Assembly (NCBI RefSeq): GCF_003352185.1
Contig: NZ_CP029608.1
Coordinates: 1,550,001 to 1,614,000 of the forward strand
DNA: 64,000 nt
Direction: 5' to 3'
Origin: Pseudomonas kribbensis
GTDB taxonomy: Bacteria; Pseudomonadota; Gammaproteobacteria; Pseudomonadales; Pseudomonadaceae
A model generated the notes under the pieces. It searched no databases. It was not told where the DNA came from and was given only the letters and a program-made list of their open reading frames with translations. A program made the position numbers and the translations under genes. Positions 51,705-59,058 of the stretch are shown here, one piece after another (position 1 is the first letter of the stretch; each line of letters begins with the position of its first letter).

Positions 51705-52908
51705 TTGGTCGGGGCTCCCATTCTTATTTCGAAGCTGGGAAAGGGTGAAGTGTTTGTGGGCAGTTGGGCCAACAGCTTCTTTGGCGCCCAGGCGCCGCTG
51801 CAAATCTCCACGGAGCTATTCGACGGCTACCAGGGCAATCTGAGCGCGATGATCGCGACCCTTCCCGGCTTGCGACTGCGACCAGGTGCAACGGTCAACA
51901 ACGGCGAGCGCATCACCGGCGTGGCGCTCGCCAATGACCAGATTGCCATCCGAAAGAAGACACAATCCGCCGCGCTGTATAGCGCCAATTTCTCGAACTC
52001 ACCGGCGATTACCACTTGCCGCGCTTCGCCAAGGTTACGGCCGTGGCCGATGCGCCGGCGGACGCCGGGATCTGCGACGACTTCCGTCCACGCTACGCGG
52101 TGGATATCGTCGTCTTCGGCCCGGACGACGAGCCAGATCCAACCATGCCGCCGCTGTCCGGCGTTCCCCTGCCACTGCCCACCGGTGGCGAGGAAATGGG
52201 CATTTACGCCTTTCCGGAGGAAGGCACGCAAGTAGTGGTGTGTTTCGCCTACGGCCTGCGGAACAAACCCTACATTCGATCGATCTTGCCGCACGGCCTG
52301 AGCATGTCTAAGGTGCCGAAAGGCGACCAGGTGTGGCAGCACAGCGGCGCCGCCCAGCAATGTGTCGATGCCGACGGCAACTGGCTATGCCAAACCGATG
52401 GGAAAATCCGGGATCAGGCTATCGAGCGCGAGGTTGAAGCTCTGGACAACCGCGAGCAGTTCCAAAGCCACACGGGGCAACCGAGTTTGTCGGTGGTGTG
52501 AAGACGACCGAGGCGCTGGGCGCGCTCAAGCTGTTGTCAGGCGGATCCGCGAGCCTGGCGGCGGTGGATGATCTGCACCAGGCAACCGGCCGGGATCTGA
52601 ACCTGGTTGTGGGTCAGAAGCACAACACCACAGTGGGCGGTGATATGCAGGAGCGGATCGAGGGCTTGCGTCGAAGCGTGGTCGGCAAAGGACAACGCCT
52701 GCAAGCGCCGAAGAGTTGGATCGGCTCGGAAAGCGTGAATCTATTTCAGGTGGTTTGCAAGGCACTCGATCTGTTGGAGCAGATGAATGCCCAGATCGCC
52801 GCACACGTTCGTGGTCTGAGTCCAGCGCCTTCTAACACGACAGTTTTTACCCAAAAATCAACAGATGCCGCAGCACTCAGTCAGAAACTAAAAGCAGTTA
52901 CACTGTAA
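51705..52908 (+). pseudogene. Phage baseplate/spike-like gene, broken by two frameshifts
   Basis: Three consecutive frames join into one phage-like protein. Part 1 (frame of 51705) includes LRLRPGATVNNGERITGVAL. The frame then shifts near 51985-52000, and part 2 reads QFLELTGDYHLPRFAKV, YAFPEEGTQVVVCFAYGL and GDQVWQHSGAAQQCVDADGN until 52501. A second shift near 52490 leads to part 3, GGVKTTEALGALKLLSGGS, DLHQATGRDLNLVVGQKHN and TVGGDMQERIEGLRRSVVGK, ending at 52908. It resembles gpV/gp5-like tail-spike proteins with an OB-fold and repeat region. No neighbouring tail genes exist, so it is a stranded prophage or tailocin remnant. Confidence 0.6.
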
Positions 52909-53794
52909 TTACTCCTGAATCCTTTGAGTCAGGAAAATACCAAAATGTTTTATAAGAGAGAGGGTTACGTTTTATTTCTTGTATAAGAAATCTCTCATTT
53001 AAAACGGCCATCAGCGGGGAGCGCACCCGAACATCAATTATATTAAAGCAACCATACAGATGATCCTTGAGGGCTTCATTGTCAAAAAACGTTTTTTCAA
53101 AAACATGCATTGCAATATGAGTATCATTGTCGACTCTTAACTCGAACGAGACTTCTGGCAGATCGACCAAAAGCTGATACGTCAAATATTTTTCAAAAAT
53201 AGGGAGTGGATCCGTTCCAGTAGATTTTTTATGATGTATTTTTTGGTATGCTCTCAATTGGGTCGTCGGCAACACATTAAAGTCGTTTAAGTTAATAGTA
53301 TTATTGAAGTGCTCTATCGCCCGATTTAGCTCACCGAAATACATATCTTGCCAGTGCATCCTTACGATTGCTTTGTGAATATCTTCATTTAACTCTTTAA
53401 ATATTGCGTTAAAATTCCCGGCGTGGCCGCAAACTCTGTCCATAAACGAAATTGAGTTTTTTGCCGTAGTGTCGTGATTTTTAGAGAATGCATCAGCATC
53501 AGACTTGATTCTGTTAATAAGAGCCCTGCTTTCTTCTATAAGAACCTTCTGTCTTTCTGATTCTTTATTTTTCCTGTACTGATGGACAGCCAAAAAAAAC
53601 GCCGATGCGGTAGCTATCTGCGCGATTGCATTTATCAGATCAATAAATTTTATTGGCCACCAGAACTCGAGTGGCGCATGAACGTAGAGTAGCAAAACAA
53701 AAGCTATCAAAGACAAAATGCCAATAACGGAATTTTGAATTACAGCTTTTAACGAAACAGTGTTAAATCCCTTTTTTTCGTAATGCATGGGCAT
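52898..53794 (-). CDS. AT-rich two-helix membrane protein, unknown function
   Basis: A 298-aa protein; starts at ATG 53794 or 53788. Two membrane helices near the N-terminus (SVIGILSLIAFVLLLYVHAP; LINAIAQIATASAFFLAVHQ) are followed by a charged cytoplasmic domain: YRKNKESERQKVLIEESRAL, MHWQDMYFGELNRAIEHFNN. The gene is conspicuously AT-rich (long A/T runs) compared with all core genes here, a sign of recent acquisition. Its 3' end overlaps the end of the phage pseudogene by 11 bp. Not recognised. The architecture resembles accessory membrane effectors, but that is only a suggestion. Confidence 0.7.
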   Translation of the reverse strand: MPMHYEKKGFNTVSLKAVIQNSVIGILSLIAFVLLLYVHAPLEFWWPIKFIDLINAIAQIATASAFFLAVHQYRKNKESERQKVLIEESRALINRIKSDADAFSKNHDTTAKNSISFMDRVCGHAGNFNAIFKELNEDIHKAIVRMHWQDMYFGELNRAIEHFNNTINLNDFNVLPTTQLRAYQKIHHKKSTGTDPLPIFEKYLTYQLLVDLPEVSFELRVDNDTHIAMHVFEKTFFDNEALKDHLYGCFNIIDVRVRSPLMAVLNERFLIQEIKRNPLSYKTFWYFPDSKDSGVITV

Positions 53795-53858
53795 TCAGTC
53801 TCTAATTTTCCAACCAGCGGATCTACCCCTGCGAAACAGGGCCGAAGCGAACGCAGCA

Positions 53859-54212
53859 TTAATATAATCGACACCACCAAGATTGCGCATAGGCGCAGCC
53901 ATCAATGTACTCAATACCACTTAACACAAACCCAGTCACAGCCATACCCTTACCCGCTAGGATGGCATCGAGGAGTGGAGGCAGTGGATCAGGATCGAGC
54001 GGCATTCCTACGTCAACACGAGCAACATTCGCTGCTCGGCCTAGTTCATGGAAATCCGTCGAATTAACCATCACAGTGGTGCATGTGGCGGTCATGAAGA
54101 CGGTGGCTTTGCAGTACCCGGAAACACTGGTTAGAAAATTCGAAAACGTCAAATAGGGCACGTTTTGAGATCTGGAACCGTTTGCTGCAGAGCCAAATTC
54201 CAGCAGCTCCAA
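53859..54212 (-). pseudogene. Remnant open frame, unknown family
   Basis: A 117-codon open frame including MTATCTTVMVNSTDFHELGR, VGMPLDPDPLPPLLDAILAG and GMAVTGFVLSGIEYIDGCAY. Upstream (54213-54340) the same reading continues as CNIETGGYAKGPYHLTFREF, then a stop codon, then DVLELLEFGSAANG, suggesting a longer gene broken by a nonsense change. No ribosome site is seen at the internal ATG codons. Family not recognised; it may be part of the same phage or island debris. Confidence 0.35.
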
Positions 54213-54340
54213 AACATCTCAGAACTCTCTGAAGGTCAGGTGATACGGGCCTTTAGCGTAGCCGCCGGTTTCAATATTGCACACAGTGCAATCAAAATTT
54301 CTAAGTGCGGATGGGATGGTGAATCACGGAGACAGTTGGA

Positions 54341-55252
54341 TCAATTGAACCAAGTCATCGGATTTAGGCGCTGTCGCCATGTGGGTTTAATCTCTTGCAT
54401 CGTGACGAAGCCGGATAGCCAAGCTTCGTAATCTTCGTCCTTTGGAACCAATCCATCCTTACGCGGTGTATCAAAGTCGACTGTAGAGATCCTAGGTGGA
54501 ATGCCCCTCAGTCGCGACTTGTAGCGTTTTTTGAGTATCTCGCCATGATCTCGCAGGTCCTCGCAGAGCTTGATACTGAAAAAAATGATGTCATTCGTGT
54601 AGAGATGAATGGCCTCAACCGACCCACCGTACTCCTGGTTTGTTTGCCTCGTTCCATAGGGCAAGCCAAGGTACATGTGCTCGAAAGAAGCCCCCTCCGG
54701 AAACTGTTTACTTTTGAAAGCATTCAAAAGCTCGTTTCGCCTAGATAACGCACTGTTTAGATTTTTTACGGAGTCAGCAAGGGCGGTAACTGCGGAGATC
54801 GTTCGCCCAACGGAAGACAAACGACTTAGGACGATATCTTGAATAGTGGCAATGGGAGGTGAAATTCCATCTAAATACAGCAGATTAGGTCTCATCTCGA
54901 AAGGAGTATTTGGAGGTGTCTGGTGGCCGAGGATTTTTTCTTTGTGCTCCTTAAATCGTTTCAGATCATCATCGTAAGAGTCCTTCAGGGCTTTGACGTG
55001 TTGCTTTTTTAACGCCAGCGCGAGGGTGGCCGCCGCGGCTGCGAGGGATAGCACCGCATTTGTATTGTGAAATTCCTTTACCAACTCCTCTCTAAATTTG
55101 CCTTTTTCTGCGATGCGCTGCGCCGCAACTGCACCAGCGAAAGCCCCCGCCAGCGAAGTCGTGAAGGATGAGTTCGCGAAGCCTTTGATGTTCTCCCACA
55201 TGGGAGGCAGGAGCGGGGAAAACTCTGCCCAAATGGAGCCAATGTCAGGCAT
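54341..55252 (-). CDS. Membrane-anchored protein, unknown function, large partner of a two-gene operon
   Basis: A 303-aa protein. N-terminal part MPDIGSIWAEFSPLLPPMWE leads to a Gly/Ala-rich hydrophobic segment (FTTSLAGAFAGAVAAQRIAE) and a second Ala-rich helix (AVLSLAAAAATLALALKKQH). The rest is a soluble helical domain (IVLSRLSSVGRTISAVTALA; IIFFSIKLCEDLRDHGEILK). Its start overlaps the end of a 46-codon gene by 8 bp. GC content appears lower than core genes. I do not recognise it; the small-large overlapping arrangement is like toxin-antitoxin or effector-regulator pairs. Confidence 0.7.
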   Translation of the reverse strand: MPDIGSIWAEFSPLLPPMWENIKGFANSSFTTSLAGAFAGAVAAQRIAEKGKFREELVKEFHNTNAVLSLAAAAATLALALKKQHVKALKDSYDDDLKRFKEHKEKILGHQTPPNTPFEMRPNLLYLDGISPPIATIQDIVLSRLSSVGRTISAVTALADSVKNLNSALSRRNELLNAFKSKQFPEGASFEHMYLGLPYGTRQTNQEYGGSVEAIHLYTNDIIFFSIKLCEDLRDHGEILKKRYKSRLRGIPPRISTVDFDTPRKDGLVPKDEDYEAWLSGFVTMQEIKPTWRQRLNPMTWFN

Positions 55253-55385
55253 GTACGAAATCTCCCACGTCTACGAAGCCCTGCTGCTCTAACAATAGGG
55301 GTAGTTCCGAGATTGATGCTTCGACGGCCAACTGATTTTCGTTGATTTTTTCGAGTACTACAGGAAGTGAAAATTCGCTGCTCAT
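55245..55385 (-). CDS. Small protein, first gene of the two-gene operon
   Basis: A 46-aa protein, MSSEFSLPVVLEKINENQLA, continuing VEASISELPLLLEQQGFVDV and ending GDFVHA. It is acidic and probably helical, with no membrane segment. ATG at 55385 is preferred; the frame extends upstream to 55436 without a better start. It overlaps the 303-aa gene by 8 bp, so the two are translationally coupled. Function unknown; a regulatory or antitoxin-like role would fit its size and order. Confidence 0.55.
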   Translation of the reverse strand: MSSEFSLPVVLEKINENQLAVEASISELPLLLEQQGFVDVGDFVHA

Positions 55386-55485
55386 GGCTTCGACTCCATT
55401 CGGAAAAATTGGAAGCATAGCAGTGCGCGATTTCAAGTTGAGGGCGGGGAAAGGGTAATTTTGGTAGATTTAAAGGGGACTGACC

Positions 55486-55518
55486 CTAAAAATATCCAAA
55501 ACCGGTCCAAGACCGGTT
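55486..55518 (-). terminator. Hairpin terminator for the thioesterase gene
   Basis: On the minus strand AACCGGTC-TTG-GACCGGTT is followed by TTGGATATTTTT. Perfect 8-bp arms and a T-rich tail just after the thioesterase stop. Confidence 0.65.
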
Positions 55519-55534
55519 GTATTCGGGTGGGGTA

Positions 55535-55945
55535 CTACTGCGGCACCGCGAACACTGCACTGGCACGGGCAACCATTCGATCACCGACATGCAACCCGAC
55601 AGTGGCAAACGCAAGTTGCCGTCCTTTTTTGGAGTGCTCAACGCGTACCTCGAGCCATTCATTGATCTGCACCGCGCTGAGATAGTCCAGGGTCATGCTC
55701 GCCGTGATCAATGGCAGGGGAGGGTCGCTGGAGAATGCCATGGCGTAACCCATGCCGACATCCGCCAATGTCGCCAGGACCCCGCCATGCAACGTGCCCC
55801 GTCCATTGGCATGTCGTGAGTCTGTCCGCAGACCGATTTCAAGTTGCAGGCCACTGCCTCTGGTATAGATCGGGCCAAGCAAGTCGAGCAGCGGACTGCT
55901 GCGGGTCAGCAGAGTGAAGCCCTCGGGAATAGCAGTGTCGTTCAT
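55535..55945 (-). CDS. PaaI-type hotdog-fold thioesterase
   Basis: A 136-aa protein. ATG at 55945 gives MNDTAIPEGFTLLTRSSPLL. The hotdog signature is GRGTLHGGVLATLADVGMGY, with the catalytic-helix aspartate in LADVG, followed by ASMTLDYLSAVQINEWLEVR. These enzymes hydrolyse aryl- or acyl-CoA thioesters. It is an ordinary GC-rich gene between AT-rich accessory genes, so it may be core sequence or cargo. Confidence 0.85.
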   Translation of the reverse strand: MNDTAIPEGFTLLTRSSPLLDLLGPIYTRGSGLQLEIGLRTDSRHANGRGTLHGGVLATLADVGMGYAMAFSSDPPLPLITASMTLDYLSAVQINEWLEVRVEHSKKGRQLAFATVGLHVGDRMVARASAVFAVPQ

Positions 55946-56329
55946 GGTCAATCCCTGTGCCGGTTGGTTACCAGCTTCTTTGGCCTGAATACGGAGCGTT
56001 GCTTATGAGGGTTTAAACCTGACTTCGCTGTCGGAGAAGGATCATACGTATGCGGAATTTGCAGCGATAAGCTGATCACGATGGAGCAGTAGGGGCAGCA
56101 GCCCCCATGGTTCGTGCTGAACCACAAAGCCTCACAACCCGAGGCTGAGCGGAAAAAGCACAACTACGCACATCCATTAGGTGAGCGTCGGACGGAAGAA
56201 GCGTGGCGGACGGCGTCGGTGCAGCCGCTCATCGAAGAGAATACATCCCAAGCCGCTGAGTAATGTGAGACCTCCGCCAACAATGTCAGATGTACACCAG
56301 AGCACGTAAAACACGTCAACGGCAGAATG
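55946..56329. other. Non-coding or decayed stretch
   Basis: No intact gene is supported here. On the plus strand, after a stop at about 56070, a 60-codon frame reads GQQPPWFVLNHKASQPEAER, KKHNYAHPLGERRTEEAWRT and ends SQAAE at 56262. It lacks a start and looks like the tail of a lost gene. The family is not recognised. Confidence 0.4.
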
Positions 56330-56359
56330 AAAAAGCCCGGCACTTGGCCGGGCAGTTTT
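56330..56359 (-). terminator. Rho-independent terminator of the zeta-toxin operon
   Basis: On the minus strand GCCCGGC, a short loop and GCCGGGCTTTTT follow the small gene's stop by about 20 bases. Confidence 0.85.
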
Positions 56360-56376
56360 GGAATCCACTAACGTAA

Positions 56377-56544
56377 TCAGGCTTGCTTTTCACGTGCAGC
56401 CAGCATCACTTCATTCTGTTTTTTGGTGGCTTCGGTCAGCACTTCACTGTAAACGCGCTTTTTTTCTTCCGATTTCGCATTACGAATGAAGTCTGCGAAT
56501 GGACTCGTGGACTCCTTTGGGGATCCGAGTTTCATGGAAAACAT
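56377..56544 (-). CDS. Small protein overlapping the zeta-toxin stop; candidate antitoxin or accessory
   Basis: A 55-aa (or 52-aa) protein. The frame from ATG 56544 reads MFSMKLGSPKESTSPFADFI, then RNAKSEEKKRVYSEVLTEAT and ends KKQNEVMLAAREKQA. The second ATG (56535) overlaps the zeta-toxin stop as ATGA, a sign of coupled translation. The protein is highly charged and probably helical, and is followed by a terminator, so the two genes form a complete operon. Classical epsilon antitoxins precede zeta; here the small gene comes second. Its role is inferred from position only. Confidence 0.65.
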   Translation of the reverse strand: MFSMKLGSPKESTSPFADFIRNAKSEEKKRVYSEVLTEATKKQNEVMLAAREKQA

Positions 56545-57266
56545 GGGGTTACTCCGTTATTTATCCCAAGCATGACCATCAGGTCGTGTTTCGTATGCTT
56601 CTCCGGGATATGGTAGTCGATCTTGTCAACACCAGCCTTGTAGAGACGGCCAGAATTATCAATGTGCTTCACAAGCAGATCGACGTGAAGATCCTTGCCA
56701 AACTCTAGCTTAAGCGTGTTAACCACGTCACGTGCTGCAAAATACTGGTCGACGAAATGCTCCGGTCGAATCCTCCGTCCTTCGGCTTCCTCACGAGCCG
56801 TGACAAATGACCAAGCAAGCCTGGGGTCTTGATAGACATAGAGAATTTGAACGAATCTCCCCTTGTCCAGGCAACGCCGCACATTTTTCCTTGCGATCTC
56901 TATATTCGAAAGCGTCCCATCGAGCAGGAAAGATTGTTTTCGATCCAGGGCAAGATCAATCAGCTTCCCTACCAGAATTGAAACGGCGCCTTGGAAAAGC
57001 CAGGCATTGCCCCCTTGGTAGGCTTCAAATTCGTTTCTGAGTTCGTCTGGATCAATTCGCAGGATGGGCGTATCAGAGAAAAGGTTCAGCAGGGCTAATG
57101 ATGCCTCTGTCTTGCCAGCGCCGGGCGATCCAGCCATAAAGACTGAAACAGGCTCTTTTTCGGGCGGATACCGGGTCTGATCCGTGAGTCGCTTGCCAAT
57201 AGCCTTCTTGTTTGATCTTGCGAACCTGATCGCATCGTCCCAGATGGCCTGTTCCTCATCCGTCAT
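56532..57266 (-). CDS. Zeta/PezT-type toxin kinase
   Basis: A 244-aa protein. ATG at 57266 (MTDEEQAIWDDAIRFARSNK) has AGG six bases upstream and matches family N-termini; the open frame continues upstream to 57476 without support. The Walker A motif is FMAGSPGAGKTEASLALL, followed by LRIDPDELRNEF and LLDGTLSNIEIARKNVRR, the zeta-toxin core. Zeta toxins phosphorylate UDP-N-acetyl sugars or related nucleotides and halt wall synthesis. No epsilon antitoxin precedes it; a 55-aa gene overlaps its end. Confidence 0.85.
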   Translation of the reverse strand: MTDEEQAIWDDAIRFARSNKKAIGKRLTDQTRYPPEKEPVSVFMAGSPGAGKTEASLALLNLFSDTPILRIDPDELRNEFEAYQGGNAWLFQGAVSILVGKLIDLALDRKQSFLLDGTLSNIEIARKNVRRCLDKGRFVQILYVYQDPRLAWSFVTAREEAEGRRIRPEHFVDQYFAARDVVNTLKLEFGKDLHVDLLVKHIDNSGRLYKAGVDKIDYHIPEKHTKHDLMVMLGINNGVTPCFP

Positions 57267-57536
57267 TCCAAGCCTTTTGTCTTCCTGCACTGGATATGAA
57301 CCCTCTTCGGTTGAAAGGTCATTTACCGTTTGCGCTCTGGATTTACCGCAGTGTGGTGGCTTCCAATCGGTCAAAGCCTTGATGGGAAAACCGTGCGCAT
57401 GGATCATTCCTTTGAGCAAACTGTATTTTTTGTCGCTGGAGAGAATGAAGAGTAGAGAGGGATACCGTATCTGCAATCAACGGTGTGTTTCTGAATTGTT
57501 CTTTGCCGAACAAGCAGCAGACCTCAAACCCCAGAC
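57267..57536. other. Upstream region of zeta toxin; decayed reading frame and repeat
   Basis: The minus strand stays open from 57476 into the toxin gene and would encode HAHGFPIKALTDWKPPHCGK and similar sequence, but it begins only at a TTG inside the direct repeat and has no ribosome site. I take it as remnant or leader sequence. The right-hand copy of the direct repeat lies at 57469-57513. Confidence 0.5.
57469..57513. repeat. Direct repeat copy B with terminal hairpin
   Basis: Partner of 51556-51598. The first 33 bases match with two differences. The hairpin TTGTTC-TTTGCC-GAACAA (57496-57513) keeps the same stem with another loop. It lies 103 bp from the 3' end of tRNA-Gly and 203 bp upstream of the zeta-toxin start. 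Confidence 0.75.
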
Positions 57537-57568
57537 AAAAAAAACCGGCCATCAAGGCCGGTTTTTTC
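57537..57568. terminator. Rho-independent terminator downstream of tRNA-Gly
   Basis: AAAAAAAACCGGCC, loop, GGCCGGTTTTTT. It is located 48 bp after the tRNA 3' end on the minus strand and can work in both directions. Confidence 0.85.
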
Positions 57569-57615
57569 TGTTTGCGCATCCCCCGTCAAACCTCGACGCA
57601 GGACATGAATTCGAT

Positions 57616-57689
57616 TGGAGCGGGTGAAGGGAATCGAACCCTCGTTATCAGCTTGGGAAGCTGGAGTAATGCCATTATACGACACCCGC
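57616..57689 (-). tRNA. tRNA-Gly (anticodon CCC)
   Basis: On the minus strand the gene begins GCGGGTGTCGTATAATGGCA and ends GGTTCGATTCCCTTCACCCG plus CTCCA. The acceptor stem GCGGGTG/CACCCGC pairs fully and CCA is encoded. The anticodon stem CAGC/GCTG encloses the loop TTCCCAA, giving anticodon CCC. The T-loop GGTTCGATTCC is canonical. Its 3' end faces the accessory region 49-57 kb, a common arrangement for integrated islands. Confidence 0.95.
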
Positions 57690-57858
57690 TCAGAGCGGCT
57701 GACTTTGTACCAGACTCGGCCACGGATTTGAAGTTTTCTTTGCGTGTGGCGAGTGGAAAAGCCTGAATCAGAGCCGGATCGGTCAATCGCGGGCAAGCGC
57801 TGCGGGCTGTAGGACGGCTTTATCTCAGACCAGCAGGCTTGCTCGCGACGACACTGTT

Positions 57859-58746
57859 TCAAACGGCCAATGCATGGTGATCCTGAGTAAACGGGTGACG
57901 CGTTCGGCTGATAGGCTGCTGTGCAGGTTTCAGGAAGCCGAGCAGGGCGTTCTGGCTGTCCCGGCAAGCGGACTTGTGTTCCATGTCGAGGAAGTGACCG
58001 GTGGCCTGCAGGGTGGTGAAGGTGCTTTGCGCCACGTGGTTGCCGAACAGCCGGGCGTCTTCGGCGGCGGTGTATTCGTCCCATTCGCCATTCATGAACA
58101 GCACCGGCACGTTGATCTTCTTCGCCGCGTTCAGATAGCACTGGCGATCACTGTTCAGCACGTTGCTGATGTGAAAGTGCATCTGCCCGTATTCGTGCTC
58201 GGCGAGGCTGCTGACATGGCGATAGTTGAAGCGCTTGAACAGCGACGGCAGGTGCTTGCCGATGGTGTTGTTGACCAGATGGCCGACCCGGTCGCCGTCG
58301 CGTTTGCCGAGGCATTCGACACCGCGCTCCAGGTAATCGAGCATGTGCGCGTTGACCACCGGAGAGAACGAGCTGATCACGGCTTTTTCGATGCGCCGGG
58401 GCTGGTGCGCAAGAGCGACCATGGTCGCGGCGCCGCCCCAGGAAAACGACAGCACATGTTCGGCGGCGAAGTGGTCGATCAGCTCCAGCAGGATCAGACC
58501 TTCGACTTCTTTCGTCAGATGTTTCTCGTGGCGATTGTGGATTTTCGACCTGCCCGCGTAGGGCTGGTCGTAGCAAACCACGTTGAATTGCGGGTGCAGA
58601 TTTTTCACGGTCTGTGCAAACGACGCAGTCGTGGCCATCGAGCCGTTGACCAGAATAATGGTCTTTTCCGCGGCGTCTGCGCGATAGAACTCCGTGTAAA
58701 CCCGATACTGACCCTGTATATCCAGCACAGCGATTTCTGGCCTCAT
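57859..58746 (-). CDS. phaG: (R)-3-hydroxydecanoyl-ACP:CoA transacylase/thioesterase PhaG
   Basis: A 295-aa alpha/beta hydrolase-fold protein. ATG at 58746 gives MRPEIAVLDIQGQYRVYTEF, essentially identical to P. putida PhaG as I recall it. The nucleophile elbow is VLSFSWGGAATMVALAHQP, with HX4D-type and C-terminal ATGHFLDMEHKSAC elements. PhaG diverts 3-hydroxyacyl chains from fatty-acid synthesis towards polyhydroxyalkanoate or (as in RhlA) HAA-like products. It is a single gene. Confidence 0.92.
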   Translation of the reverse strand: MRPEIAVLDIQGQYRVYTEFYRADAAEKTIILVNGSMATTASFAQTVKNLHPQFNVVCYDQPYAGRSKIHNRHEKHLTKEVEGLILLELIDHFAAEHVLSFSWGGAATMVALAHQPRRIEKAVISSFSPVVNAHMLDYLERGVECLGKRDGDRVGHLVNNTIGKHLPSLFKRFNYRHVSSLAEHEYGQMHFHISNVLNSDRQCYLNAAKKINVPVLFMNGEWDEYTAAEDARLFGNHVAQSTFTTLQATGHFLDMEHKSACRDSQNALLGFLKPAQQPISRTRHPFTQDHHALAV

Positions 58747-59058
58747 GTCATAAGACTCCTGGCAAGCGGGTATGCGCGCAAATAGAGATTGCACGAGCTT
58801 TGTGACAGGTAGGCATACGCCTGGAATTTTGGAGCCCATGTCGATCCGGAACGGCAGGTCGACGGGTATTGTTATTGGCGGGCAATCTGCCGGCTGAGGC
58901 GGAGCCCTGAGGGCTCTCTACCGGCAAAAGGTTTCTTAGAAGTTATGTGTGACTCATCGGTCACAATTTGGCCGACGTTCTGATTCAAGCAGGGGGATCC
59001 GGATCGCGCAAGTGCCGTTGGTAAATTGTTCGACAACTTCTGCTGAGCGGTCGGCGGC
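58747..59058. other. Intergenic region between phaG and rsuA with a REP-like hairpin
   Basis: No gene is seen. A nested hairpin occupies 58888-58926: outer arms TGCCGG/CCGGCA and inner arms GAGCCC/GGGCTC. This part probably contains the phaG promoter. No clear sigma-70 or sigma-54 element was identified with confidence. Confidence 0.5.

Noticed and set aside
51587..51811. 74-codon minus-strand frame upstream of hicB considered as hicA
   Set aside because: It lacks the HicA dsRBD-like features (the GSHH-type active-site histidine) and does not abut hicB; it also overlaps the start of the phage remnant.
56177..56368. 63-codon minus-strand frame after the zeta operon
   Set aside because: It starts inside the operon terminator and encodes no recognisable features.
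57343..57579. 78-codon minus-strand frame between tRNA-Gly and the zeta toxin
   Set aside because: It begins inside the terminator hairpin and runs through the direct repeat; no ribosome site.
49214..57615. CRISPR array, transposase or integrase in the accessory region
   Set aside because: No regularly spaced repeats and no recombinase-like protein were seen on either strand.
57616..57689. tRNA-Gly 3' end as attachment site of an island
   Set aside because: I found no second copy of the tRNA 3' end elsewhere in the window. The direct repeat lies outside the tRNA, so classical tRNA integration is not shown.
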